A DNA stretch of 64,000 nucleotides from Streptomyces sp. NBC_00457 (GCF_036014015.1 NZ_CP107905.1:7936001-8000000); one strand, 5' to 3'; shown: positions 45,089 through 53,213, numbered from the stretch's first letter. The notes: a model not told the origin generated them from the letters alone. Numbers and translations are program-made.

Positions 45089-46135
45089 CTAGGGGGCCGT
45101 TAGTCGTTCCCGTGTCTCTTCCGCCTCCTTCATGATCCGGTCGATTAGTTCTGCGCATGTCGGCAGGTCGTCGATGACTCCGGCGACCTGTCCCGACGCC
45201 ATTACCCCGAGGTCCGTGCGTCCGTCCACCATCGACGCTCTGAGCAGCATCGGGGTGTTCGCGGCGAGTAGGACCTGGCTCCAGGACAGGTTCTTGCCGT
45301 GTTTGAGGGCGAGGCCGTCGCGGAGCATCGTCGGCCAGTTGATGCCGGACAGCTTGCGGAAGCGGGCCGCGTGGTTCATGGCTCGGAGGAGGGTTCTGGT
45401 GCGGCCGGAGTTCTCCAGCGAGTCGACCAGGTCCGTGCGGAGCATGCGGTGGGGCAGGCCGTCGACCGCTCGGGTGACCGTGACGTCCCGGACGCTCGCC
45501 GTCAGGTAGCGCGCCTTGACCGCGTCCGGCACCGTCGAGTCCGAGGTGAGCAGGAAGCGGGTGCCCATGGCGACGCCCGCCGCCCCGTAGGCCAGCGCCG
45601 CGACCAGGCCCCGGCCGTCGAAGAAGCCGCCCGCCGCCACCACGGGTATCCGCACCGCGTCCACGACCTGCGGCAGCAGCACCGTCGTCGCCACCTCGCC
45701 GGTGTGTCCGCCGCCCTCCCCGCCCTGCACGATCACCGCGTCCGCGCCCCAGGCCGCGACCTTCTCGGCATGGCGCCGGGCACCGACCGTCGGGATCACG
45801 ACCACGCCCGCGTCCTTGAGCGTGCCGATCAGCTCCGGGGAGGGCGCCAGCGCGAAGGAGGCGACTCGTACGCCTTCCTCGATCAGGATCCGTGCCCTCT
45901 CGCCTGCGTCGGAGGCGTCGGCGCGGAGGTTGACCCCGAAGGGCGCCGTCGTACGGGACGTGACCTCGCGTATCGCCTCGCGCAGCCGGTCGGTCGTCAT
46001 GGTCGCTGAGGCCAGGATGCCCAGCCCGCCCGCGTTCGCCGTCGCCGAGACCAGACGCGGGCCCGCCACCCAGCCCATGCCCGTCTGCACGATCGGGTGG
46101 CGGACCCCGACCAGCCGGGTGAGCGCGGTGTCCAT
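45089..46135 (-). CDS. ipdC: IpdC-like nitronate-monooxygenase-family flavoprotein
   Basis: The 348-residue FMN barrel of the nitronate monooxygenase/2-nitropropane dioxygenase family begins 'LTRLVGVRHPIVQTGMGWVAGPRLVSATANAGGLG'. The FMN-phosphate region is 'DAVIVQGGEGGGHTGEV' and 'IPVVAAGGFFDGRGLVAALAYGAAGVAMGTRFL'. In mycobacteria IpdC (Rv3553) is a flavin reductase acting in sterol ring C/D breakdown rather than on nitronates, and it always accompanies ipdA and ipdB. Here its start overlaps the ipdB stop by one base (TGATG), giving the same ipdA-ipdB-ipdC order. Function is assigned by synteny plus family. Confidence 0.85.
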   Translation of the reverse strand: MDTALTRLVGVRHPIVQTGMGWVAGPRLVSATANAGGLGILASATMTTDRLREAIREVTSRTTAPFGVNLRADASDAGERARILIEEGVRVASFALAPSPELIGTLKDAGVVVIPTVGARRHAEKVAAWGADAVIVQGGEGGGHTGEVATTVLLPQVVDAVRIPVVAAGGFFDGRGLVAALAYGAAGVAMGTRFLLTSDSTVPDAVKARYLTASVRDVTVTRAVDGLPHRMLRTDLVDSLENSGRTRTLLRAMNHAARFRKLSGINWPTMLRDGLALKHGKNLSWSQVLLAANTPMLLRASMVDGRTDLGVMASGQVAGVIDDLPTCAELIDRIMKEAEETRERLTAP

Positions 46136-46863
46136 CAGGCCCTCGCCTCCTCGGGGACCTCACGCGCGCGCCGGTTGTCCGGGTCGATCACCTCGCGGAT
46201 CAGGCGCAGTTCGGCGGGCGTCGGCTCGCGGGTGGACGGCACCTCGTCCGGGATCGTCAGCGCGAACCCCGTCGCATCGCTGACCTCCTCGACGGTCACA
46301 CCCGGATGCAGCGAGGCCAGCCGCATCGAGCGGTCCGGGGTGTCGAAGTCGAAGACGCCGAGGTCGGAGACGACCCGCGGGATGCGGTGATGGCGGGCAC
46401 CGCCCGCATGGTCGTACCCCACCCCGCACACCATGTCGACCTTCTCCACGAACACCCGCCGGGAATGCTTCGGGATCCAGTAACTGGTCGGATTGTTGAG
46501 GGTGTTGACCGGCGCGCCCCGCACCCCCAGAAGCTGCCGCTTCGGCTTCTCCCAGTCGCCGATGCAGGAGATGTTCTGGTTGCCGAAGCGGTCGATCTGA
46601 CTCGCGCCCATCATGACGTGCCGCCGGCCGCCGGTGACGAGGGTCAGATGCTGTCGATACGGCAGCCAGCCCTCGACGGTGCCGTCCACGTCGACCAGCA
46701 TCGCCTCACTGTCGGTCAGCAACAGGTCCGGCGCGAAGGTGAGCCGGGCGAGACGCGCGCCGACGGAGGGGATCAGGCCCATGGGACTCGCCAGGATCTC
46801 ACCGGCACCGCGCCAGGCCTCGGCGCAGGCGATCACACAGAACTCACTCCGCGTCACGGTCAT
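46135..46863 (-). CDS. ipdB: IpdB-like CoA-transferase-family beta subunit (COCHEA-CoA hydrolase)
   Basis: ATG 46863 gives 242 residues (MTVTRSEFCVIACAEAWRGAG). It is a class I CoA-transferase beta-type subunit: 'LIPSVGARLARLTFAPDLLLTDSEAMLVDVDG', 'VMMGASQIDRFGNQNISCIGDWEKPKRQLLGVRGAP', 'FVEKVDMVCGVGYD'. The usual catalytic Glu-x-Gly motif of the family is not seen in its normal form ('DSEAMLVD'), as in IpdB, which hydrolyses a ring C carbon-carbon bond of COCHEA-CoA rather than transferring CoA. It overlaps ipdA by 4 nt (ATGA) and ipdC by 1 nt. Confidence 0.85.
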   Translation of the reverse strand: MTVTRSEFCVIACAEAWRGAGEILASPMGLIPSVGARLARLTFAPDLLLTDSEAMLVDVDGTVEGWLPYRQHLTLVTGGRRHVMMGASQIDRFGNQNISCIGDWEKPKRQLLGVRGAPVNTLNNPTSYWIPKHSRRVFVEKVDMVCGVGYDHAGGARHHRIPRVVSDLGVFDFDTPDRSMRLASLHPGVTVEEVSDATGFALTIPDEVPSTREPTPAELRLIREVIDPDNRRAREVPEEARA

Positions 46864-47723
46864 GTCCCCTCCATCTCGGGCCCGTTGAGGAACCGCTCGG
46901 CGAACTCCGTCCAGGGTGTGGTCGCGTACTCCTTCTGCATGGCCTCGTCTCGCCCGTAGTCGGGGGCGCAGGACGTGAAGTGCGCGCCGCCCGGCACCTC
47001 CACCACGCCCGTCACCACATGACGCTTGATCAGCAAGGTCTGGGGTGCGGCCTCCTTCGTCAGCTCGGCGGTGTCCACGATCCGCTCGCACGAGACGAAC
47101 GCCGCGTCCGCCGCCTCGCAGAACAAGTCGTCGAAATACGGGTCGGGCCCCAGATACTGGCCGTTGCCCCGCCGGTCGGCGCGGTTCACGTGGACCAAGG
47201 CCGCGTCCAGGCGCAGGGCGGGCATCGCCACGAACGTCTCCCCGTCGTCGTACGGCGACGTCACCGTCCGCAGACCCGGGTTGACCCGCATCACGTCGGA
47301 ACCGATGCCGGCTCGCACCGGCAGGAAGGGCAGCCGGTTCGCCGCCGCGTGCAGCCCCCACATGAACATCGCCTCGTCGATCTCCATCAGCTCCAGCTCC
47401 CCCCGCTCGCGGGCCGCCCGGTAGTGCGGTTCGAGGGGGATCGAGTCGAGGGTGACGAAGGGGGCGACCAGTTTGCGGATCCGTCCGGCGGCGGCGAGCA
47501 TGCCGACGTCCGGGCCGCCGTACGACACCACGGTGAGGTCGGTGACGCCGGACCGGAGCACCGCTCTCACCAGGGCCATCGGTTTGCGACGCGAGCCCCA
47601 GCCGCCGATGCCGAGGGTCATGCCGCTCTCCAGCCCGGCAACGGCCTCGTCGGCGGTCATCGTCTTGTCGCCCACGGTGGTCATCGTCTTGTCCCCCACG
47701 GCGGTCATCGTCCTGTCGCCCAC
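46860..47723 (-). CDS. ipdA: IpdA-like CoA-transferase-family alpha subunit (COCHEA-CoA hydrolase)
   Basis: The 287-residue protein has 'ADEAVAGLESGMTLGIGGWGSRRKPMALVRAVLRSG', 'LTVVSYGGPDVGMLAAAGRIRKLVAPFVTLDSIPLEPHYR', and 'MEIDEAMFMWGLHAAANRLPFLPVRAGIGSDVM', as in class I CoA-transferase alpha subunits and IpdA. With IpdB it opens the last steroid ring. The N-terminus is odd: three 8-residue repeats (MGDRTMTA, VGDKTMTT, VGDKTMTA) come from 24-bp tandem repeats, each with its own GTG and ATG. The frame starts at GTG 47723, directly after the echA20 stop (TGAGTG), but any of six codons could start translation. Confidence 0.85.
   Translation of the reverse strand: MGDRTMTAVGDKTMTTVGDKTMTADEAVAGLESGMTLGIGGWGSRRKPMALVRAVLRSGVTDLTVVSYGGPDVGMLAAAGRIRKLVAPFVTLDSIPLEPHYRAARERGELELMEIDEAMFMWGLHAAANRLPFLPVRAGIGSDVMRVNPGLRTVTSPYDDGETFVAMPALRLDAALVHVNRADRRGNGQYLGPDPYFDDLFCEAADAAFVSCERIVDTAELTKEAAPQTLLIKRHVVTGVVEVPGGAHFTSCAPDYGRDEAMQKEYATTPWTEFAERFLNGPEMEGT
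47652..47723 (-). repeat. ipdA: Three 24-bp tandem repeats at the ipdA start
   Basis: Three 24-nt units (47723-47700, 47699-47676, 47675-47652) each begin GTGGGCGACA and contain ACGATGACC or a near match. They differ at only a few positions. They lie at the translation start, so a change in copy number would alter the N-terminus and the number of start codons without shifting the frame. Confidence 0.8.
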
Positions 47724-48497
47724 TCAGTCACCGTCCTTTCCAAAGGAGTTGCGTCCAAAGGTGTCGCGGACCCGGTCGCCCACGCCGCTCACGCTCGCCT
47801 CGTAGGTGAAGCCCTGCTCGAAGCGGTAGCTGCGGCGCACGTCCACCGGATCGATGCCGTTGATGGCGGCCTTGGCCAGCCGGAGCAGCTCCCCGTCCTT
47901 CGCGGCTATCTCGCGGGCCAACTCCAGGGCGGCCGAAAAGAGTTCCTCGCGCGGCACCACCCGCCACACCGAGCCGTGCGCGTGCAGCTCGGCCGCCGTC
48001 GCCGTCCGCGAGGTGTAGTACAGGGCGCGCATCAGGTGCTGCGGGACCAGCCGGGCCAGGTGGGTGGCGGCGCCCAGCGCTCCACGGTCCAGCTCGGGCA
48101 GCCCGAAAGCGGCGTCCTCGCTCGCCACGATCACATCCGCGTTCCCCACAAGACCGATGCCCCCTCCCAGGCAGAAGCCCTGCACCGCCGCCACCACAGG
48201 CACCTCGCACTCGTACACCGCCGAGAACGCCGCGAAGCAGCCCCGGTTGGCGCCGACCAGCGCGCTCTGCCCACGCGCCTGTATCTCCTTGATGTCCACG
48301 CCCGCGTTGAACCCCCGCCCCTCGGCGGCCAGCACCACGCACCGCACCTCCGGGTCACGGCCGGCCGCGCGCACCGCGTCGGCCAGCGCGAACCAGCCGT
48401 CCACCGGAAGGGCGTTCACCGGCGGGAAGTCGACTGTGACAACGGCGATTCCGTCTTTTTCGGACCCCGTTTCCGGGGACGAGGTGGAGACACCCAT
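47724..48497 (-). CDS. echA20: Enoyl-CoA hydratase/isomerase family protein, EchA20-like
   Basis: ATG 48497 gives 257 residues. The crotonase fold is evident: 'VVTVDFPPVNALPVDGWFALADAV', the oxyanion-hole segment 'LAAEGRGFNAGVDIKEIQARG' (about 57-77), and 'VPVVAAVQGFCLGGGIGLVGNADVIVASEDAAFGLPELDRGALGAATHLARLVP'. In mycobacteria EchA20 opens ring D of the HIEC-CoA intermediate before IpdAB acts. Here it heads the minus-strand echA20-ipdA-ipdB-ipdC operon, divergent from two SDR genes across a KstR2-like box. It ends one base before the ipdA GTG. Confidence 0.87.
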   Translation of the reverse strand: MGVSTSSPETGSEKDGIAVVTVDFPPVNALPVDGWFALADAVRAAGRDPEVRCVVLAAEGRGFNAGVDIKEIQARGQSALVGANRGCFAAFSAVYECEVPVVAAVQGFCLGGGIGLVGNADVIVASEDAAFGLPELDRGALGAATHLARLVPQHLMRALYYTSRTATAAELHAHGSVWRVVPREELFSAALELAREIAAKDGELLRLAKAAINGIDPVDVRRSYRFEQGFTYEASVSGVGDRVRDTFGRNSFGKDGD

Positions 48498-48531
48498 GGA
48501 CGCATCAGCTACCTTCGCACTCAGCTACCTT

Positions 48532-48551
48532 TCCACCAAACATTTGTTAGG
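48532..48551. promoter_or_regulatory. KstR2-like operator in the echA20 / SDR divergent promoter
   Basis: TCCACCAA-ACAT-TTGTTAGG is a related inverted repeat; the core ACCAAACATTTGTT (48535-48548) matches AnCAAGnnCTTGnT at 8 of 10 positions. It resembles the site at 42313-42332 (shared CAA-n4-TTGnTAGG). It lies 35 bp upstream of echA20 and 48 bp upstream of the SDR gene. Confidence 0.65.
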
Positions 48552-48598
48552 TGTGAGGCTTCGAAGCTAGCAGCAGGCGGATCGCGGCGGGAGGCCCT

Positions 48599-49390
48599 GT
48601 GGAAAACCAAGCGCCAGACCCTGTGGAAAACTCCGGCCATCCCCGCGACCGGCCCCTCGGTGGCCGCCTCGTCGTCGTCACCGGCGGCACCCGCGGCGTC
48701 GGCGCGGGCATCGCGAAGGCGTTCGTCGAGGCGGGCGCGGAGGTCGTCACCTGCGCACGCCGGCCTCCCGAAGACCCCGTCGAGGGAACCGAGTTCGTGC
48801 CGGTGGACCTGCGGGACCCGGAGGCCGTGCGTGCCTTCTTCGGCGGACTGTCCCGGCTCGACGTGCTGGTCAACAACGCGGGCGGCAGCCCCTTCCGACG
48901 GCTGACCGACGCGGACGCCGAGCGGCACGCACGGGTCGTCGAGCTGAACCTGATCGCTCCACTGACCGTCTCCCTCGCCGCGTACGAGCACCTCAAGCGG
49001 TCCCGTGGCGCCGTCGTCATGATCGGCAGCGTCAGCGGCGACCGCCCTTCACCCGGCACGGCGGCGTACGGCGCGGCCAAGGCGGGCCTGGAGAGCCTCG
49101 CCCGGTCCATGGCCGTGGAGTGGGCGCCGGAGGTCCGCGTCAACACCCTCGTCGTCGGCATGGTCCGCACGGAGCTGTCCCACCTGCACTACGGCGGCGA
49201 CGACGGCATCGAGGCGGTCGGCCGCACCGTCCCGCTCGGCCGCCTCGCCGATCCCGCCGACGTCGGCGCCGCCGCGGTCTTCCTCGCCTCCGACGCGGCC
49301 GCCTACATCAGCGGGGCGAACCTGCTGGTGCACGGGGGAGGGGAGCGGCCCGCCTTCCTGGACGCCGCAACCGCCAACAAAGAGACGTGA
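48599..49390 (+). CDS. Short-chain dehydrogenase of the sterol ring cluster (Rv3549c-like position)
   Basis: GTG 48599 gives 263 residues (VENQAPDPVENSGHPRDRPL). SDR motifs are complete: 'LVVVTGGTRGVGAGIAKAFVEAGA', 'DVLVNNAGGSPFRRL', 'VVMIGSVSGDRPSPGTAAYGAAKAGLESLARSMAVEW' with Ser and Tyr-x3-Lys, and 'PLGRLADPADVGAAAVFLASDAAAYISGANLLVHGGGE'. The position, divergent from echA20 and before a second SDR, corresponds to mycobacterial Rv3549c. The substrate is presumably a CoA-bound sterol-ring fragment. The following SDR gene starts 50 bp downstream. Confidence 0.82.
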   Translation: MENQAPDPVENSGHPRDRPLGGRLVVVTGGTRGVGAGIAKAFVEAGAEVVTCARRPPEDPVEGTEFVPVDLRDPEAVRAFFGGLSRLDVLVNNAGGSPFRRLTDADAERHARVVELNLIAPLTVSLAAYEHLKRSRGAVVMIGSVSGDRPSPGTAAYGAAKAGLESLARSMAVEWAPEVRVNTLVVGMVRTELSHLHYGGDDGIEAVGRTVPLGRLADPADVGAAAVFLASDAAAYISGANLLVHGGGERPAFLDAATANKET

Positions 49391-49440
49391 GATGGGCCCC
49401 GGGGGAGACAAGAGCGATGAGTCGACAAGGAGACGCAACA

Positions 49441-50358
49441 ATGACCCGCACCATGACCGGAATCTGCGACGGACGCGTCGTGATCGTCACCGGCGCGGGC
49501 CGTGGCCTCGGCCGCGCCCACGCGCTGGCGTTCGCCGCCGAGGGCGCGCGGGTCGTCGTCAACGACCTCGGCGTCGGCCTGGACGGCACACCGGGCCCCG
49601 ACAGCCCGGCCGGCCAGGTCGTCGACGAGATCCGCGCGGCGGGCGGCGAGGCGGTCGCGCACGGCGGCGACATCGCCACGACCGACGGCGCCGCCGCACT
49701 GATCCGGACCGCCCTGGAGACCTACGGTCGGCTCGACACGCTCGTCAACAATGCGGGCTTCCTGCGCGACCGGATGCTGGTCAACCTGGACGAGGACGAC
49801 TGGGACGCCGTCGTACGCGTCCACCTCAAGGGTCACTTCCTGCCTCTGAAGCACGCCGCCGCGCACTGGCGCGCCGAGGCCAAGGCGGGCCGTCTGCCCG
49901 ACGCGCGGATCGTCAACACCAGCAGCGGTGCGGGGCTGCTCGGCTCGGTCGGACAGGGCAACTACAGCGCGGCGAAGGCCGGAATCGTCGGTCTGACGCT
50001 GGTCGCCGCGGCCGAGCTGGGGCGCTACGGGGTTCAGGTCAACGCGATCGCCCCCGCGGCCCGGACCCGGATGACGGAACGTACCTTCGCCGAGACCATG
50101 GCGGCACCGGACACCGGCTTCGACACGATGGCCCCGGAGAACGTCTCGCCGCTGGTGGTCTGGCTGGGCTCGGCGGGGAGCGCGGGGGTGACCGGGCGGG
50201 TCTTCGAGGCGGAGGGGGGCAGGGTCACGGTCATGGAGGGCTGGCGCCCGGGACCGACCGCCGACAAGGGGGCGCGGTGGGATGCGGGGGAGGTGGGGGA
50301 GACGGTGCTGAAGTTGTTGGAGGAGGCGGAGGTGCCGGGAGAGGTGTATGGGGCGTAG
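49441..50358 (+). CDS. Short-chain dehydrogenase of the sterol ring cluster (Rv3548c-like position)
   Basis: ATG 49441, 8 nt after GGAG (49429-49432), gives 305 residues, almost the length of mycobacterial Rv3548c (304). ATG 49417 would add eight residues. The SDR is of the longer multifunctional-enzyme type: 'VVIVTGAGRGLGRAHALAFAAEGARVVVNDLGVGLDG', 'LVNNAGFLRDRMLVNLDEDDWDAVVRVHLKGHF', 'RIVNTSSGAGLLGSVGQGNYSAAKAGIVGLTLVAAAELGRYGVQVNAIAP'. The tail 'GRVFEAEGGRVTVMEGWRPGP' is as in peroxisomal hydroxyacyl-CoA dehydrogenases. It likely oxidises a hydroxyacyl-CoA intermediate. An interspersed repeat follows at once. Confidence 0.84.
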   Translation: MTRTMTGICDGRVVIVTGAGRGLGRAHALAFAAEGARVVVNDLGVGLDGTPGPDSPAGQVVDEIRAAGGEAVAHGGDIATTDGAAALIRTALETYGRLDTLVNNAGFLRDRMLVNLDEDDWDAVVRVHLKGHFLPLKHAAAHWRAEAKAGRLPDARIVNTSSGAGLLGSVGQGNYSAAKAGIVGLTLVAAAELGRYGVQVNAIAPAARTRMTERTFAETMAAPDTGFDTMAPENVSPLVVWLGSAGSAGVTGRVFEAEGGRVTVMEGWRPGPTADKGARWDAGEVGETVLKLLEEAEVPGEVYGA

Positions 50359-50361
50359 ATC

Positions 50362-50449
50362 AGCGCTCCGAAGGGGCGCGAGGCTGTATCGATTTGCGGC
50401 TCCGCCGCGTGGGCGCGACCAGCCACGACGGACCCGCACGCGACGACCG
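50362..50449 (+). repeat. Interspersed REP-like element, copy 5
   Basis: CGCTCCGAAGGGGCGCGAGG is followed by GCGGCTCCGCCGCGTGGGCG and CGACCAGCCACGACGG. It lacks the GGGGAACTG block of copies 2-4 and contains the GCGGCTCCGCCGC block of copies 1 and 6. It lies between convergent genes, 3 nt after the SDR stop. Confidence 0.7.
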
Positions 50450-50466
50450 ACCTGCTGGCCCAGCAC

Positions 50467-51348
50467 CTACGTATCGCACTCAAGCACCGTCCGGCACAAA
50501 GAACACCGCGCCCGCACTCGCCCCCGCACCGGCACCCTGATCCGCTGGTGGCAGGTCGGGCAGGGGAACGTGACGCGGAGGTGGCCGCCGCCGTCGGGGC
50601 TGAAGGTGTAGGGGACGCCGGGCTGGGGGCCGTGGACGTGGCGGCGGTCGCGGGCGTAGCGGCGGCGGCCCGCCCAGCCGGCCGCCGTCAGCGGGGGCTG
50701 CTGCTCGTCGTGGCGGGCCTGGACCATGCCCTTCGTGTACGCCGTGTAGGCCTGCGGACTGGTGAACCACACGGACGGGTCCTCGCCGAACACCAGGGCG
50801 CGCTTGGCGAGGACGTACCCGAACTCCTCCGGTGTCAGATAGCCGAGCTTCTGCGACGACGCCGCGTCCTCCCGGTAGGCGTCGAGGAGCAGCCAGCCGG
50901 CGCCCAGGTACGTCGTCGCGGTGTCGGTGAGGATCTCGTTGTCGCGGGTGCCGGGGAACGACAGGTCGAGGCGGTGCAGATAGACGTGCATGATCTCGTG
51001 GGCGAGGGCCGCGCCGATGTCCCGCCGGTGGGTGCGGAAGCGGTCGTTCAGCTCGACGAAGTACTCGGGTCCCGCGGCGAGTTCGACGTTCGCGGCGTGC
51101 TTCATCTCGCGGAAGCTGACGATCACCCGGGCGTCCGGGAGCCGGTAGTGCCGCACCAGCTCCCGGGCCACTCGCTGGGCGCCCAGATACAGGTCGTCGG
51201 TGTCGCAGAACGCCACGTCGACGGGGGCCACACTGATCGCGAACGTCTGGATGGTGTCGTACGACAGCCGCTTGTAGAGCGCGGTGATCGACTCCCGCAC
51301 CGTCTCCAGGTGTGGGTAGCCGTGCTCGACCGGTCCGTCGTTCGCCAC
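50467..51348 (-). CDS. Putative zinc metallopeptidase with C-terminal zinc ribbon
   Basis: GTG 51348 gives 293 residues. The core has 'RRDIGAALAHEIMHVYLHRLDLSFPGTRDNEILTDTATTYLGAGWLLLDAY': an H-E-I-M-H zinc-binding helix (about residue 120) with a likely third ligand Glu in 'DNEILTD' about 22 residues on. The N-terminal part contains 'VDVAFCDTDDLYLGAQRVARELV' and 'VIVSFREMKHAANVELAAGPEYF'. The C-terminus is a separate zinc ribbon, 'CPTCHQRIRVPVRGRVRARCSLC' in pattern (two C-x-x-C pairs 16 residues apart). I see no signal peptide or membrane segment, so it is probably cytoplasmic. I do not recognise a named family. Confidence 0.75.
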   Translation of the reverse strand: MANDGPVEHGYPHLETVRESITALYKRLSYDTIQTFAISVAPVDVAFCDTDDLYLGAQRVARELVRHYRLPDARVIVSFREMKHAANVELAAGPEYFVELNDRFRTHRRDIGAALAHEIMHVYLHRLDLSFPGTRDNEILTDTATTYLGAGWLLLDAYREDAASSQKLGYLTPEEFGYVLAKRALVFGEDPSVWFTSPQAYTAYTKGMVQARHDEQQPPLTAAGWAGRRRYARDRRHVHGPQPGVPYTFSPDGGGHLRVTFPCPTCHQRIRVPVRGRVRARCSLCRTVLECDT

Positions 51349-51384
51349 GCCTGTACCCCCAAGACGCCCTGACCCGATTCCACT

Positions 51385-53151
51385 CTACGAGGGTCTGAGC
51401 GGGTTTCGCGGGTCGGACATCAGGCGGAGCCCGGCTTCCGGCGACGGCCCCTCGAACTCCAGCACCCACACCTCGTTGCCGCCCTCCCGCAGCACCGGCC
51501 CGGGGACGTACAGCGTGTGCTGTGGGCCCGCGGACCAGTAACGCCCGAGGTTGAAGCCGTTGATCCACACGAACCCGCGCGTCCAGCCCGGCAGCTCCAG
51601 GCAGGCGTCCCCGGCGCCGCGGACCATGACGGTACCCCGGTACAGGCCGGGGGCACCCTCCCCGGCCGGCGGTTCGAAGGGCACGCCGTCCACCCCCGCG
51701 TCGAAGGCGTCCAGGCGCAGCGCACGCGCGCGTACCCCGTGCAGAAACTGCCGCTCGTGCAGGACGCCCCCGGTGATGCCCTTGGGCTCCCCGGACCGCG
51801 GCCCGTAATTGACCCTCCCCAGGGACTCCACCCACAGCTCCACGCGCGCGTGCCCGGCAACCGGCTCCTTCAGCTGCTCGTCGCCCTCGGTGAGCACCCC
51901 GGCCCGCGTCCCGTCGACGTACACCACCGCCACATCCCGCAGCCCGCGCGCGATCAGCGGATACGGCTGCCGCGGCCCCGGCACGGTGACCTCGTACCGT
52001 ACGAGCCCCCTGTCCACGTCCAGCTCCTCGAAGGACGGCGGGAGGGGAGAGACGGTCTCCGGGCCGCCGAACGTCTCCAGTACGGCACTCAGGGGCGCCC
52101 AGCCCGCGAGGTCCACGTCGGCCGGGGCACCCAACGGCTCAGGCGTCGGCGGCGGTTCGGGCAGCGGACCGTCGGCGTACTCGGCGAGCACCTCGCGCAG
52201 GCGCCAGAACTTCTCCGTGGGGCGGCCGTATTCGTCGATCGGCGCGTCGTAGTCGTAGGAGGTGACGTCCGGCTCCAGCGGCCCGTCGTGCATGTCGCCG
52301 CCGCCCCGGTTGGCGCCCGCCCAGCCGGCGAAGTTGGTGCCGCCGTGCGCCATGTAGATGTTGACGGAGGCGCCGCACTCCAGGATCTCGCGCAGGGATT
52401 CGGCCACATCCTGGGCGTCGCGCACGGTGTGCTGCCCGCCCCAGTGGTCGAACCAGCCGCACCAGAACTCCATGCACATCAGCGGGCCCTCGGGGCGGTG
52501 CCCGCGCAGCGTCTCGAACGCCACGCGCGCGTGGGAGCCGAAATTGACCGTGGCGAGGACTCCGGGCACGGATCCGCCGGAGAGCATGTGGTCCTCCGGG
52601 CCGTCCGAGGTGAACAACGGCACCGTGACACCCTGGTCCCGCAGCAGCTCGGCGAGGCGGCGCAGATACTCCGCGTCCGAGCCGTAGCTGCCGTACTCGT
52701 TCTCCACCTGCACCATGATCACCGGGCCGCCGCGGTCGATCTGCCGGGGCACGACCTCCTCCAGCAGCCGGCCGAACCAGCGCTCCACGGGACGCAGAAA
52801 ACGCTCGTCACGCGTGCGTGCATGCCCCGGCACCCAGTGCGGCAGCCCACCGTTCTCCCACTCGGCGCAGATGTACGGCCCCGGCCGGACGATCGCCCAC
52901 AAGCCCGCCTCCCGCGCCGCGTCCAGGAAACGGCCCAGCGCACCCACGTCCCGGAACCTGCCGGGACCGGGCTCATGCAGATTCCACGGGACGTACGTCT
53001 CCACACAGTTCAGGCCCATCGCCCGCAGCATCGCCAGCCGGTGCCCCCACTGCTCCTCGTGCACGCGGAAGTAGTGCAGCGCACCGGACAGCAAACGCAC
53101 CGGCCGCCCGTCCAACAGGAAATCCGTGTCCCCCACCGTGAAGTCGCTCAT
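51385..53151 (-). CDS. Glycoside hydrolase family 35 beta-galactosidase
   Basis: ATG 53151 gives 588 residues (MSDFTVGDTDFLLDGRPVRL). The GH35 barrel begins 'RLLSGALHYFRVHEEQWGHRLAMLRAMGLNCVETYVPWNLHEP'. The acid/base Glu is in 'GGPVIMVQVENEYGSYGSD' (about residue 150) and the nucleophile Glu in 'PLMCMEFWCGWFDHWGG' (about 227). 'SVNIYMAHGGTNFAGWAGANRGG' follows. The C-terminal half contains jelly-roll carbohydrate-binding folds ('LELPGWTRGFVWINGFNLGRYW'). There is no signal peptide, so it acts inside the cell on imported galactosides. It is divergent from an AraC-type regulator across a tandem-repeat region and is probably its target. Confidence 0.93.
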   Translation of the reverse strand: MSDFTVGDTDFLLDGRPVRLLSGALHYFRVHEEQWGHRLAMLRAMGLNCVETYVPWNLHEPGPGRFRDVGALGRFLDAAREAGLWAIVRPGPYICAEWENGGLPHWVPGHARTRDERFLRPVERWFGRLLEEVVPRQIDRGGPVIMVQVENEYGSYGSDAEYLRRLAELLRDQGVTVPLFTSDGPEDHMLSGGSVPGVLATVNFGSHARVAFETLRGHRPEGPLMCMEFWCGWFDHWGGQHTVRDAQDVAESLREILECGASVNIYMAHGGTNFAGWAGANRGGGDMHDGPLEPDVTSYDYDAPIDEYGRPTEKFWRLREVLAEYADGPLPEPPPTPEPLGAPADVDLAGWAPLSAVLETFGGPETVSPLPPSFEELDVDRGLVRYEVTVPGPRQPYPLIARGLRDVAVVYVDGTRAGVLTEGDEQLKEPVAGHARVELWVESLGRVNYGPRSGEPKGITGGVLHERQFLHGVRARALRLDAFDAGVDGVPFEPPAGEGAPGLYRGTVMVRGAGDACLELPGWTRGFVWINGFNLGRYWSAGPQHTLYVPGPVLREGGNEVWVLEFEGPSPEAGLRLMSDPRNPLRPS

Positions 53152-53213
53152 GCCGTCACCCTCGCCCCTGGCGGCGATCACGTCCATGGACAAAGATCGG
53201 CGCTGGTTGGACG

